NCBI GenBank assembly: GCA_913052485.1
Contig: CAJXDN010000009.1
Span: forward strand, 1-48,945
Origin: an uncultured Flammeovirgaceae bacterium
GTDB taxonomy: Bacteria > Bacteroidota > Bacteroidia > Cytophagales > MED-G16
DNA: 48,945 nucleotides
Direction of reading: 5' to 3'
Shown here piece after piece: positions 14,760 to 23,047 of this stretch. The notes under the pieces were generated by a model. It saw nothing but the letters and a program-made list of their open reading frames with translations, had not been told where the DNA came from and made no database searches. The number at the start of each line of letters is the position of its first letter. The stretch's first letter is position 1. Made by a program: the position numbers and the translations under genes.

Positions 14760-16283
14760 ATGCCAGAGAAAAGATTACGATTTGCACCAAGTCCTACTGG
14801 TCCATTACATATCGGAGGGTTAAGGACCGCACTCTACAACTACTTAATTTCAAAAAAAGAGCAAGGAAAATTCATTCTACGAATTGAGGACACAGATCAA
14901 AAAAGATTTAATAAGGATGCAGAAAAACATATTTATGAATCTCTAGAGTGGTGTGGTATTTTACCAGATGAGAGCCCTTTCTCCCCAGGGGAGTATGGTC
15001 CTTACAGGCAGTCCGAAAGAAAAGAATTATATAAAAAGTATGTTAATAAATTAATAGAAAATAATACTGCTTACTACGCATTCGATAGCACAGAAAGTCT
15101 TGATAAAGCAAGAAAAGAAAGTGAACAAAAGGGAGAGACCTTCATATATAATTGGGAAAATAGAGAAAGATTCAAAAATTCATTATCATTAGATGCTGAT
15201 ACAAATAAAAAATATGTTGAGGAAAATAAATATGTTATAAGATTTAAATCTTACGATAAAAAATCAGAAAAAAGCTCAATCCAAATTAAAGATAAAATAA
15301 GAGGAAACATTAATATTGACTTAAAATTACAAGACGACAAAATCATTTTTAAAAATGATGGGATGCCTACCTACCACCTCGCCAATGTAATTGATGACCA
15401 CCTGATGGAAATTTCAGATGTTGTAAGGGGTGAAGAGTGGCTACCTTCACTTGCTCTACACTGGCAGTTATACGATGCTTTTAATTGGAAAAAACCAAGT
15501 TTCGCACATTTACCACTAATATTAAAACCAAGTGGTAAGGGAAAACTAAGCAAGAGGGATGGGGAAAAATTTGGCATACCAATTTATCCAATACAATGGA
15601 TAGAAAATGAAAATATAATCTATAATGGTTTTAAAGAAATTGGATTTGAAAAAGGTGCATTTATAAATTTTATATCTATGATAGGGTGGAACCCTGGAAA
15701 TGAAGATGAGATATTCAATTTAAATGAATTGATTGAAAAATTTGATATAAGTAGAATTATAAAAAGTGGAGCAAAATATGATTTTGAAAAAGCAAAATGG
15801 TTCAATGTAGAACATATAAAAAAAATATCAGATAAAAACATTACACAAAAGCTCACAGACGACATATTAAAAAATTTTCAAGAAATTATCGAAACTAATA
15901 AAGTTAAAGATTTACTAAAAATTGTTAGAGAGAGAGTAACATTTAGAAAAGATATAATTGAGGAGATAAATTTATCACTTGAGTATAATATTCAGGAGTT
16001 TAAAGAAAACCTTAGTAGGTTAAATTTTGATAATAATATAAATGAATTATTGATACTTTTTATGGATTATTATAAGAAAAATGAAAGTATTGATATGATT
16101 AAAAATTACTACATGGAAGATATGAAAAAGAGAGAAATAAAGATTGGAGATGGGATGAAAGCACTAAGACTATGTATTTCAGGAAAATTAAGCGGGGTTG
16201 ATCTCTTCTCGCTAATTAATATTATCAAAAATGATATAATTATCAAAAGAATAAACAACAGCCTTAAACTGATAAATGATTAA
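14760..16283 (+). CDS. gltX: Glutamyl-tRNA synthetase
   Basis: A 507-residue class I aminoacyl-tRNA synthetase. The start RFAPSPTGPLHIGG holds the HIGH-type motif HIGG at 17-20. RIEDTDQ is at 41-47, GMPTYHLANVIDDH at 201-214 and GKLSKRDG (KLSKR) at 261-268, followed by the anticodon-binding C-terminus. Length and motifs are normal for GluRS, which charges tRNA-Glu. A separate GlnRS is in the window at 18179-19858, so a non-discriminating role is unnecessary. The ATG follows the RidA stop directly; the 3' end overlaps the next gene by 8 bases. Confidence 0.96.
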   Translation: MPEKRLRFAPSPTGPLHIGGLRTALYNYLISKKEQGKFILRIEDTDQKRFNKDAEKHIYESLEWCGILPDESPFSPGEYGPYRQSERKELYKKYVNKLIENNTAYYAFDSTESLDKARKESEQKGETFIYNWENRERFKNSLSLDADTNKKYVEENKYVIRFKSYDKKSEKSSIQIKDKIRGNINIDLKLQDDKIIFKNDGMPTYHLANVIDDHLMEISDVVRGEEWLPSLALHWQLYDAFNWKKPSFAHLPLILKPSGKGKLSKRDGEKFGIPIYPIQWIENENIIYNGFKEIGFEKGAFINFISMIGWNPGNEDEIFNLNELIEKFDISRIIKSGAKYDFEKAKWFNVEHIKKISDKNITQKLTDDILKNFQEIIETNKVKDLLKIVRERVTFRKDIIEEINLSLEYNIQEFKENLSRLNFDNNINELLILFMDYYKKNESIDMIKNYYMEDMKKREIKIGDGMKALRLCISGKLSGVDLFSLINIIKNDIIIKRINNSLKLIND

Positions 16284-17469
16284 AATTGGAGTAATTAAAG
16301 AATATAAAAAACCATTTGACAGCAGAAGTCCAATAACACCATCACAGTCAAAAAAATTAAATGACTCAAAAGACTTCAGTGTCAGTATTCAGGAAAGTAA
16401 CATAAGATGTTTCTCTGATGAGGAATATTTAAGCAAAGATGTCGAGGTATGTAAAAATCTAAATCATTGTGATGTAATAATTGGAATTAAAGAAATACCA
16501 ACAAATAAATTATTAAAAAATAAGACTTACCTAATCTTTTCACATACAATTAAAAAGCAGAGGCACAACAGAATTTTACTTCGTAAGATAATAAATAAAA
16601 AAATTAAGTTGATAGATTATGAGTGTCTCACAAAAAATAATAGAAGGGTAATTGCCTTTGGAAAGCATGCCGGTATAGCAGGGGCCTACAATTCTTTAAT
16701 GGGATATGGAATAAAAAATGGAAATTTTAAATTAAAAAGACTAAATAAATTTCATAGCGTAAAAAAATTATATAATCAGAACAGAAAATTAAAAATTAGA
16801 GAACCATTTAAGGTTTTATTGACTGGAACTGGACAGGTATCAAAAGGATCTGAAGAGCTACTAAAATCATTTAAAATTAAAAAAATCAGTATTCAAGATT
16901 TTTTAAAGAAAAAGTTCAAAATACCAACATACACTGTTGCAGGCTCTTCTAACTACTATGAACATAAAAACAAGAAAGAATTTAATAGGAGTCATTTCTA
17001 TAGTAACCCTAAAGATTATATTTCTACATTTAAAAAATTTATATCTGAGACAGATATACTAATTAACGGGACTTATTGGAATTCAAATTCACCTAGATTA
17101 TTTGAAGAAAATCAACTCGATAAAAATTTTAAAATTAGAGTTATTGGAGACATAACTTGTGATATAAATGGATCTATTCCATGCACAAAATTTGCATCAT
17201 CAATTGAGGAGCCTTTCTTTGACTACTGTCTTAAAGAGAAGAAAATTAAAAAAGCATTTAGTTCTGAAGAGGGCATTACAATGATGTCGATAGATAACCT
17301 AGCATCTGAGTTACCTAGGGATTCATCAGAATACTTTGGACAAAAACTAACGAGTGAAGTTTTCCCACTTCTACTAAAAGAAGATGAACCTGTTATCGAA
17401 AGGGCTACTATTACTAAAGATGGAAAACTATTGAAAAGATATAGTTATCTGGAAGATTATATTAACTAA
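16276..17469 (+). CDS. Saccharopine dehydrogenase (lysine-forming)-like NAD(P)-dependent oxidoreductase
   Basis: A 397-residue protein of the alanine-dehydrogenase/PNT/Lys1 type. The N-terminal part begins IGVIKEYKKPFDSRSPITP (residues 3-21; family KE.k.pe.R..ltP) and contains FGKHAGIAGAYNSL near 132-145. A nucleotide-binding VLLTGTGQVSKGSEELL region (near 183-199) has G-T-G-Q-V-S-x-G in place of GxGxxxxG. IGDITCDINGSIP near 292-304 resembles the D-I-S-x-D-x-x-G-S-I segment of Lys1/LKR. The family interconverts saccharopine and lysine plus 2-oxoglutarate. It overlaps gltX by 8 bases and shares a CTAA stop overlap with convergent folE. Exact substrate uncertain. Confidence 0.72.
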   Translation: MIKIGVIKEYKKPFDSRSPITPSQSKKLNDSKDFSVSIQESNIRCFSDEEYLSKDVEVCKNLNHCDVIIGIKEIPTNKLLKNKTYLIFSHTIKKQRHNRILLRKIINKKIKLIDYECLTKNNRRVIAFGKHAGIAGAYNSLMGYGIKNGNFKLKRLNKFHSVKKLYNQNRKLKIREPFKVLLTGTGQVSKGSEELLKSFKIKKISIQDFLKKKFKIPTYTVAGSSNYYEHKNKKEFNRSHFYSNPKDYISTFKKFISETDILINGTYWNSNSPRLFEENQLDKNFKIRVIGDITCDINGSIPCTKFASSIEEPFFDYCLKEKKIKKAFSSEEGITMMSIDNLASELPRDSSEYFGQKLTSEVFPLLLKEDEPVIERATITKDGKLLKRYSYLEDYIN

Positions 17470-18128
17470 ATTTTTACAGAGTTTAAGAGCTTGTAGAATT
17501 CGTCTCTCTTGTTGTAGATATTAAAATCTCCACCGTACATTTCAGTTACTGTAGAACTTGAGTAATCTTTAATACCTCTAGCCGAAACGCACATATGTTT
17601 AGCTTCAATGACTACCATGACACTATCTGTATCTAAAATATCCTTTAACTCATTATAAATTTGAGTAGTCAGCCTCTCTTGGACCTGAGGTCTGTGTGAA
17701 TAATACTGAACAATCCTATTTAATTTTGATAACCCAATTACCTTACCACTTGAAATGTAAGAAACATGTGCCTTTCCAGTAATCGGCAAGAAATGGTGTT
17801 CGCATGTAGAATTAAGATCAATGTTTTTCTCAATAAGCATTTTATTATAGTTGTACTTATTGTCAAATAGTGATATCCTAGGTTTATTTTCAGGATCTAA
17901 ACCGCTAAAGATTTCTTTAACATACATCTTAGCTACTCTGTATGGAGTTCCACTAATACTGTCATCATTAAGATCAAGACCTAACTCATCTATTATCTTA
18001 GTAAAATGTTTCTCTATGTTTTTTATTTTCTCATTGTTAGACTTAACAAATGCATCCTTTCTAAGAGGTGTTTCTAAGGAAAAAATTTCATGGTTATCGC
18101 CTATGAGTTCTATCTTTTTTGTATCCAT
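17466..18128 (-). CDS. folE: GTP cyclohydrolase I
   Basis: A 220-residue enzyme with the FolE core: TPYRVAKMY at residues 61-69, STCEHHFLPITGKAHVSYIS at 107-126, GLSKLNRIV at 132-140, RPQVQERLT at 146-154 and KHMCVSARG at 177-185. Zinc ligands Cys109, His112 and Cys180 are all present. It converts GTP to 7,8-dihydroneopterin triphosphate, the first step toward folate, biopterin or queuosine. A pterin-carbinolamine dehydratase lies at 32304-32534. It follows glnS after 50 bases on the same strand and converges on the saccharopine-dehydrogenase-like gene with a 4-base stop overlap. Confidence 0.94.
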   Translation of the reverse strand: MDTKKIELIGDNHEIFSLETPLRKDAFVKSNNEKIKNIEKHFTKIIDELGLDLNDDSISGTPYRVAKMYVKEIFSGLDPENKPRISLFDNKYNYNKMLIEKNIDLNSTCEHHFLPITGKAHVSYISSGKVIGLSKLNRIVQYYSHRPQVQERLTTQIYNELKDILDTDSVMVVIEAKHMCVSARGIKDYSSSTVTEMYGGDFNIYNKRDEFYKLLNSVKI

Positions 18129-18178
18129 ATTTATTATTTAACTATTGTGTTATACTAAAAAAATGAGAAAATGTTACC

Positions 18179-19858
18179 TCAGTATCTGGTATTATCCCTT
18201 AACGTAACTGTTCTATTGAATATTTTTTTTGAATTTTTGCTATCCAATTTGAAATATCCCTTCCTCTGAAATTGATAATATTTATCAAATTCCGCATTTT
18301 TAATACTAGACTCTGCACATGCATTTTTTACTACCATGAAAGAATTTTTGTTAATCTGACTTTTGTATTCACTAGAGTCAATATCATCAGGAGTCTCAAT
18401 ATCAAAAAGCTTATCATAAATATTTATGGAAATTTTTTCATGATTATTTTTATCGACCCAATGAATTGTACCCTTAACCTTCCTCAAACTCTCAGGAGAG
18501 CCAGAACCACTTTTTGATTTTGGATCATAGGTGCAAATTATTTTCTTAATATTACCTCCAGAATCTTTTACTACACTTTCTCCTTTAATAATATAAGCGT
18601 TTTTAAGTCTAACTTCCTTACCTATTGTCAATCTAAAGAACTTTCGATTTGCCTCCTCTTTAAAATCATCCCTCTCAATAAATAAATTTTTAGAAAAAGT
18701 TATCTCACGGTTACCATATTTATCATCTTCTGGGTTATTTTCAGCTTTAAGCATTTCAGATTTCATGTCTTCATAGTTAGATATTTCTAACTCTATTGGG
18801 TCTGATACAACCATAACCCTATATGAAATCTTATTTAAAACTTCCCTAGTGCAAAAATCTAATAATGCATAGTTAATAACATTCTCACGCTTAGAAACAC
18901 CTATTTTCTCACAAAAATTTATTATTGCACTAGGAGGGACTCCCCTTCTCCTGAGGCCTGAAATTGTAGGCATTCTAGGATCATCCCAACCCTCAACTAA
19001 TCCCAAGTTTACTAAATCACCTAACTTTCTTTTGCTCATTATTGTATTTGAAATATTGAGTCTTGCAAATTCTCTTTGCTTTGGGATAAGGTTACCACCA
19101 GACACATTAATATTTTGGAGAAACCAATCGTAAAGCTCTCTATGAACTTCAAACTCTAGAGTACAAAAAGAATGTGATATTTTCTCTATGTAGTCAGATT
19201 GCCCATGGGCCCAGTCATAGGTTGGATATATTTTCCATTTATCACTAGTCCTATGATGATTTACTAACATAATTCTATATAAGACTGGATCTCTCATATG
19301 CATGTTAGGAGATGACATATCAATTTTTGCTCTTAAAACACATTCACCAGGTTTAAAATCTCCTAATTTCATTTTATGAAATAAATCTATATTTTCACTC
19401 ACTGATCTATCTCTAAAAGGACTCTCTGTTCCAGGCTGTGTTGGGACACCTCGTTGTTCTGATATGGTTTCCTGATCCTGAGAGTCAACATAAGCTTTTT
19501 TGTTTTTTATTAAATCTACAGACCACTCATATAGCTGATTAAAATAGTCAGAGGCAAAGCATTCGTTTTCCCACTTAAAACCTAACCAGTTTATATCTTC
19601 CTTGATTGAGTTAATATATTCTATACTCTCTTTCTCTGGATTTGTATCATCAAATCTTAAATTGACTGGTGATGAGAATGTATTACCAAATCCAAAATTC
19701 AAGCAAATTGATTTAGCGTGACCTATATGAAGATATCCATTAGGTTCGGGAGGGAACCTAAATTTCAATTTAGCTCTATCTAGACCTTTATCTAGATCAT
19801 CATTGATTATTTGCTCGAGAAAATTTTCATTTGAGATATGCGGTTCTGAATTATTCAT
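18179..19858 (-). CDS. glnS: Glutaminyl-tRNA synthetase
   Basis: A 559-residue class I synthetase. RFPPEPNGYLHIGHAKS holds HIGH at 44-47. VNLRFDDTNPEKE is at 65-77, YPTYDWAHGQSDYIE at 211-225 and MSKRKL at 274-279, followed by the GlnRS beta-barrel anticodon-binding C-terminus. Length is normal for bacterial GlnRS (about 555). It charges tRNA-Gln directly, as expected in Bacteroidota that carry glnS. It starts 9 bases after purE on the same strand and is probably transcribed with purK-purE. Confidence 0.96.
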   Translation of the reverse strand: MNNSEPHISNENFLEQIINDDLDKGLDRAKLKFRFPPEPNGYLHIGHAKSICLNFGFGNTFSSPVNLRFDDTNPEKESIEYINSIKEDINWLGFKWENECFASDYFNQLYEWSVDLIKNKKAYVDSQDQETISEQRGVPTQPGTESPFRDRSVSENIDLFHKMKLGDFKPGECVLRAKIDMSSPNMHMRDPVLYRIMLVNHHRTSDKWKIYPTYDWAHGQSDYIEKISHSFCTLEFEVHRELYDWFLQNINVSGGNLIPKQREFARLNISNTIMSKRKLGDLVNLGLVEGWDDPRMPTISGLRRRGVPPSAIINFCEKIGVSKRENVINYALLDFCTREVLNKISYRVMVVSDPIELEISNYEDMKSEMLKAENNPEDDKYGNREITFSKNLFIERDDFKEEANRKFFRLTIGKEVRLKNAYIIKGESVVKDSGGNIKKIICTYDPKSKSGSGSPESLRKVKGTIHWVDKNNHEKISINIYDKLFDIETPDDIDSSEYKSQINKNSFMVVKNACAESSIKNAEFDKYYQFQRKGYFKLDSKNSKKIFNRTVTLRDNTRY

Positions 19859-19867
19859 TCAAATATT

Positions 19868-20347
19868 TTATAAAGTAGAGTCGTCTTTCAAAACTTTCTC
19901 ACCTAGAACACTTTTAAATTTTATAATTCTATCTGATAATTTAGAATCTGAAATACCTAAAATTTGAGCAGCAAGAATACCTGCATTCATTGCACCATCA
20001 AGAGCTACAGTTGAAACTGGAACTCCGCCTGGCATCTGTAAAATAGATAAAACTGAATCCCAACCATCAATAGAATTTCTTGACTTCACAGGCACACCAA
20101 TTACGGGGAGATGAGTGTTTGACGCAACCATACCAGGCAAATGGGCGGCACCGCCTGCACCTGCAATTATAACACCAATATCATTTTTATGAGCATTTTT
20201 ACTAAATTCCATCATTCTCTCAGGAGTCCTATGAGCTGAAATAATATTAGTAACAAATTCAACATCAAATTCCTTCAATATTTTTTCGGCTTCACACATA
20301 ACTGAGTAATCCGATTTGCTACCCATTATAATTGCTACTTTAGTCAT
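19868..20347 (-). CDS. purE: N5-carboxyaminoimidazole ribonucleotide mutase
   Basis: A 159-residue class I PurE. IMGSKSDYSVM is at residues 7-17, SAHRTPERM at 42-50 with the catalytic His, AGAGGAAHLPGM at 62-73, VIGVPV near 83-88 and SILQMPGGVPVSTVA near 100-114. It moves the carboxyl group of N5-CAIR to C4, giving CAIR in purine synthesis. It works in tandem with PurK, whose gene overlaps it by 8 bases immediately upstream. Confidence 0.96.
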   Translation of the reverse strand: MTKVAIIMGSKSDYSVMCEAEKILKEFDVEFVTNIISAHRTPERMMEFSKNAHKNDIGVIIAGAGGAAHLPGMVASNTHLPVIGVPVKSRNSIDGWDSVLSILQMPGGVPVSTVALDGAMNAGILAAQILGISDSKLSDRIIKFKSVLGEKVLKDDSTL

Positions 20348-21500
20348 TTTTTCTTGATTTTACCTTAATTGTTTTTTTTAAATATTTAACTTTTTCATAT
20401 GCATCTTCAAATTTATCACAAATTATCGTGACGTGCCCCATTTTTCTATTTGGTCTTGTTTGTTCTTTTCCATAAATATGGAGATTGGCTGAAGAAATAT
20501 TAAAAACTGATTCAATATTCTCATAAAAAACAGGGCCCTCGTGACCTTCATCTCCAACTAAATTTAACATGATTGCAGTACCTGAGTGTTCTGTATCACC
20601 CAGATCTAAATTGAGAATTGCTCTTATATGCTGTTGAAATTGAGAGGATTTAGAAGCCTCAATTGAGTAATGTCCACTGTTATGAGGTCTTGGAGCTATT
20701 TCATTTACTAAAATTTTATCGTTTACGAGAAACATCTCTACTGCTAATACCCCAATACAATCAAAAGATTCTGAAACTTTTGTTGCTAAGTTTTTAGCTT
20801 TCAGATTATTCTCATCAGAAATATTCGCTGGACTTATAACAAACTCAACTTGGTTTGTTGATTTATTAAATTCCATCTCAACTGTCTCGAAGCATCTGAC
20901 TTCACCACTCTGATTTCTGGCAACTATCACACTAATTTCTTTATCAAAAGAAATAAAATCTTCAATAATCATCTCTGATTCAGGAATATCATTTAAATCA
21001 TGTAATGATCTAAGAACTTTAACTCCAAAGCCGTCATATCCAAATTTTGTTTTTTTCCATACACATGGAAATGAAACTCCCCCAACTCTAAGTGATTCTT
21101 TTAAATCATTAATCGACTTAAAAAATTTAAAATTTGATGTAGGTATACCTTGATGGACAAAAAAATCCTTTTGAATTCCCTTATCCTGAATTTTTCTCAA
21201 GGTTTTTGATTTAGGAAATACTTTCTTTCCATCTCTCTCTAATGCCTCTAAAGCATCAACATTAATGTGCTCAATTTCAAATGTTATTATATCGCATTTA
21301 ATGCCAAAAGAGTAGACTGTGTCAAAATCATTAAAATCTCCACATGTAAAATTATTAGCTAAAGAGCTGCATGGTGCGTTTGGATCAGGATCTAAAACAT
21401 AGGTATTAATATTCATTTTACTACATTCAGCAAGTAGCATCTTACCTAATTGACCACCTCCAATAATACCAAGTTTTTTATTTAACATATTGGTTTTCAT
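20340..21500 (-). CDS. purK: N5-carboxyaminoimidazole ribonucleotide synthase
   Basis: A 386-residue ATP-grasp enzyme. LGIIGGGQLGKMLL at residues 10-23 is the PurK N-terminal signature. FVHQGIPTSNFKF is near 113-125, WKKTKFGYDGFGVKVL near 148-163 (ATP-binding loop), and NEIAPRPHNSGHYSIEAS near 264-281. It makes N5-CAIR from AIR, bicarbonate and ATP. The annotated ATG begins MKTNML; a second ATG lies four codons in (21488). A TAATTTTG promoter element ends 5 bases before the first ATG, so either the message is leaderless or the second ATG is used. Confidence 0.95.
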   Translation of the reverse strand: MKTNMLNKKLGIIGGGQLGKMLLAECSKMNINTYVLDPDPNAPCSSLANNFTCGDFNDFDTVYSFGIKCDIITFEIEHINVDALEALERDGKKVFPKSKTLRKIQDKGIQKDFFVHQGIPTSNFKFFKSINDLKESLRVGGVSFPCVWKKTKFGYDGFGVKVLRSLHDLNDIPESEMIIEDFISFDKEISVIVARNQSGEVRCFETVEMEFNKSTNQVEFVISPANISDENNLKAKNLATKVSESFDCIGVLAVEMFLVNDKILVNEIAPRPHNSGHYSIEASKSSQFQQHIRAILNLDLGDTEHSGTAIMLNLVGDEGHEGPVFYENIESVFNISSANLHIYGKEQTRPNRKMGHVTIICDKFEDAYEKVKYLKKTIKVKSRKND

Positions 21501-21505
21501 GAAAG

Positions 21506-21538
21506 CAAAATTACACTAATTTCTAATCAAAAAAACAA
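21506..21538 (-). promoter_or_regulatory. Putative purK-purE-glnS promoter (TTG-N22-TAATTTTG)
   Basis: On the minus strand TTG (21538-21536) precedes TAATTTTG (21513-21506) by 22 bases, and the ATG of purK follows only 5 bases after the -7 element. The pattern matches TAnnTTTG with a slightly long spacer. It separates the purine operon from the HisA-like gene upstream. Confidence 0.45.
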
Positions 21539-21590
21539 ACTGTAAAAGAAGGGAATTAATAAAATTTAAAATGCAAGTTCAATACTATTA

Positions 21591-22307
21591 TTAAATGAAT
21601 TTTTTAATATCTTCAAGAAGAAGATTTCCCTCATAGAAAGCTCTTCCAAAAATAGCATTATGCACTCCTATATCTGCTAATTTTTCTAAATCCTTCATAT
21701 TTCTAATTCCACCTCCAGTAGTTAAATTTATATGTGGAAATTTTTTTAAAATTTTTCTGTAAAGATTAAATGGGGGGCCATCCATAGTTCCATCTTTGGA
21801 GATATCTGTCACCTTAATATTTTTGAGACCTTTATTGTGAAAGTATTTTATATGATCAATTGGATCAATTTTAGTTTGATATTTCCATCCATTTATTCTC
21901 AAACTTTTATTTAATATATCTACTGCCAAAACAATTTTTCTGTAACCAAACGTGGTCAAACAATTTAAAAATATTTCCTTATCATAAACAGGCATACTGC
22001 CTAGCGTAACTCTTTTTGCACCATGAATAAAAGCGTTACTGACTTGCTCACTATTACGCATACCACCAGAATAGTTAATTTTTATTTTACTAAACTGACT
22101 CATCATCTCCAACAAATTAAAATTATTTTTTTCATATATTTTTGCTGAACCGAGATCAACGACATAGATTTCTTTTATGCCAGCATCTTCAAACCTATTA
22201 ATTAAATCAATAGGGCTTTCAGGATGAATTTTAAGTGTTCTGAAATCTCCAGATCTGATATTGACCGCCTGATTATTTTTGATGTATATTGAAGCTATAA
22301 GGTTCAC
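21591..22307 (-). CDS. HisA-like (beta/alpha)8 protein with altered catalytic residue
   Basis: A 238-residue HisA/HisF-fold protein. Phosphate-binding motifs are intact: SGGMR at 80-84 and TTGGGIRNM at 196-204, then GRAFYEG at 221-227. KDGTMDGP is at 171-178, and Asp130 in LAVDIL corresponds to the second catalytic Asp. The first catalytic Asp (Asp8 of HisA, in the usual I-D-L/I strand) is Tyr8 here, in IASIYIKN, and VDLDGA is VDLGSA. The start is GTG. No other his gene is nearby; it follows a response regulator by 38 bases on the same strand. It may be a diverged HisA that still binds a ribose-phosphate ligand, or a paralogue with a new role. Confidence 0.75.
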   Translation of the reverse strand: MNLIASIYIKNNQAVNIRSGDFRTLKIHPESPIDLINRFEDAGIKEIYVVDLGSAKIYEKNNFNLLEMMSQFSKIKINYSGGMRNSEQVSNAFIHGAKRVTLGSMPVYDKEIFLNCLTTFGYRKIVLAVDILNKSLRINGWKYQTKIDPIDHIKYFHNKGLKNIKVTDISKDGTMDGPPFNLYRKILKKFPHINLTTGGGIRNMKDLEKLADIGVHNAIFGRAFYEGNLLLEDIKKFI

Positions 22308-22345
22308 TATATATAATGTATAAAAAAAATCACTAAAACAAATAT

Positions 22346-23047
22346 TTACTCCAAAATAAGTAATTTAAAACCTTGACCGTGAATAGTTTTGATCTCTATT
22401 TTTGGATCCAATTTTAAATATTTTCTCAATTTTGCAATGTACACATCCATACTTCTTGCATTGTAATATGAGTCATCACCCCAAATTTTTATTAAAGCAG
22501 CATTTCGGTCAACTTTATTATTTAAATTTTCACAGAACAGCTTTAAAAGTTCATTTTCCTTTGTAGTTAATTTATATTTTTTTTTATCAATATCTATAAG
22601 AACATTTTGATTATGTAAAAATTCATACTTTGATAATTTAAACTTATCCGGTAGAATATTTTCCTCTTTTTTTAGGACGCGCTTCATTACTGCTTTAATT
22701 CTAGCTATAAGCTCCTCGATGCTGAAAGGTTTTGTCAGGTAATCGTCGGCGCCTAAATTAAAGGCTTTAATGATATTATCCTTCTGTGATTTTGCTGTCA
22801 AAAAAATTATTGGAATATTTTTATTAATTTTTCTTATATCTCTAGCTAATGAGAAACCATCTTTTTTAGGCATCATTACATCTAGTAATACAATATCCCA
22901 TTCACTAGATTTTAAAAATTTGTCAAGACCGTCCTCACCATCTATGGCTAGACTGACATTATAATTTTTTGCTTCTAAATATTCAAAAAGAATTTTACCC
23001 AGATTGGGGTCATCCTCAACAATAAGAACCTTATTTATTTCTACCAT
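22346..23047 (-). CDS. OmpR/PhoB-family response regulator
   Basis: A 233-residue two-component regulator. The receiver domain covers residues 1-120, with acidic Glu11-Asp12-Asp13, phosphoacceptor Asp56 (LLDVMMPKKDG), Thr84 and Lys106 (LTKPFS). The OmpR-type winged helix covers about 140-233, with KYKLTTKENELLKLF and RSMDVYIAKLRKYL. It overlaps the histidine kinase gene by 17 bases, so the two form a cognate pair; the arrangement resembles RprX/RprY-type systems of Bacteroidota. Target genes are unknown; the HisA-like gene directly downstream may share the transcript. Confidence 0.93.
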   Translation of the reverse strand: MVEINKVLIVEDDPNLGKILFEYLEAKNYNVSLAIDGEDGLDKFLKSSEWDIVLLDVMMPKKDGFSLARDIRKINKNIPIIFLTAKSQKDNIIKAFNLGADDYLTKPFSIEELIARIKAVMKRVLKKEENILPDKFKLSKYEFLHNQNVLIDIDKKKYKLTTKENELLKLFCENLNNKVDRNAALIKIWGDDSYYNARSMDVYIAKLRKYLKLDPKIEIKTIHGQGFKLLILE

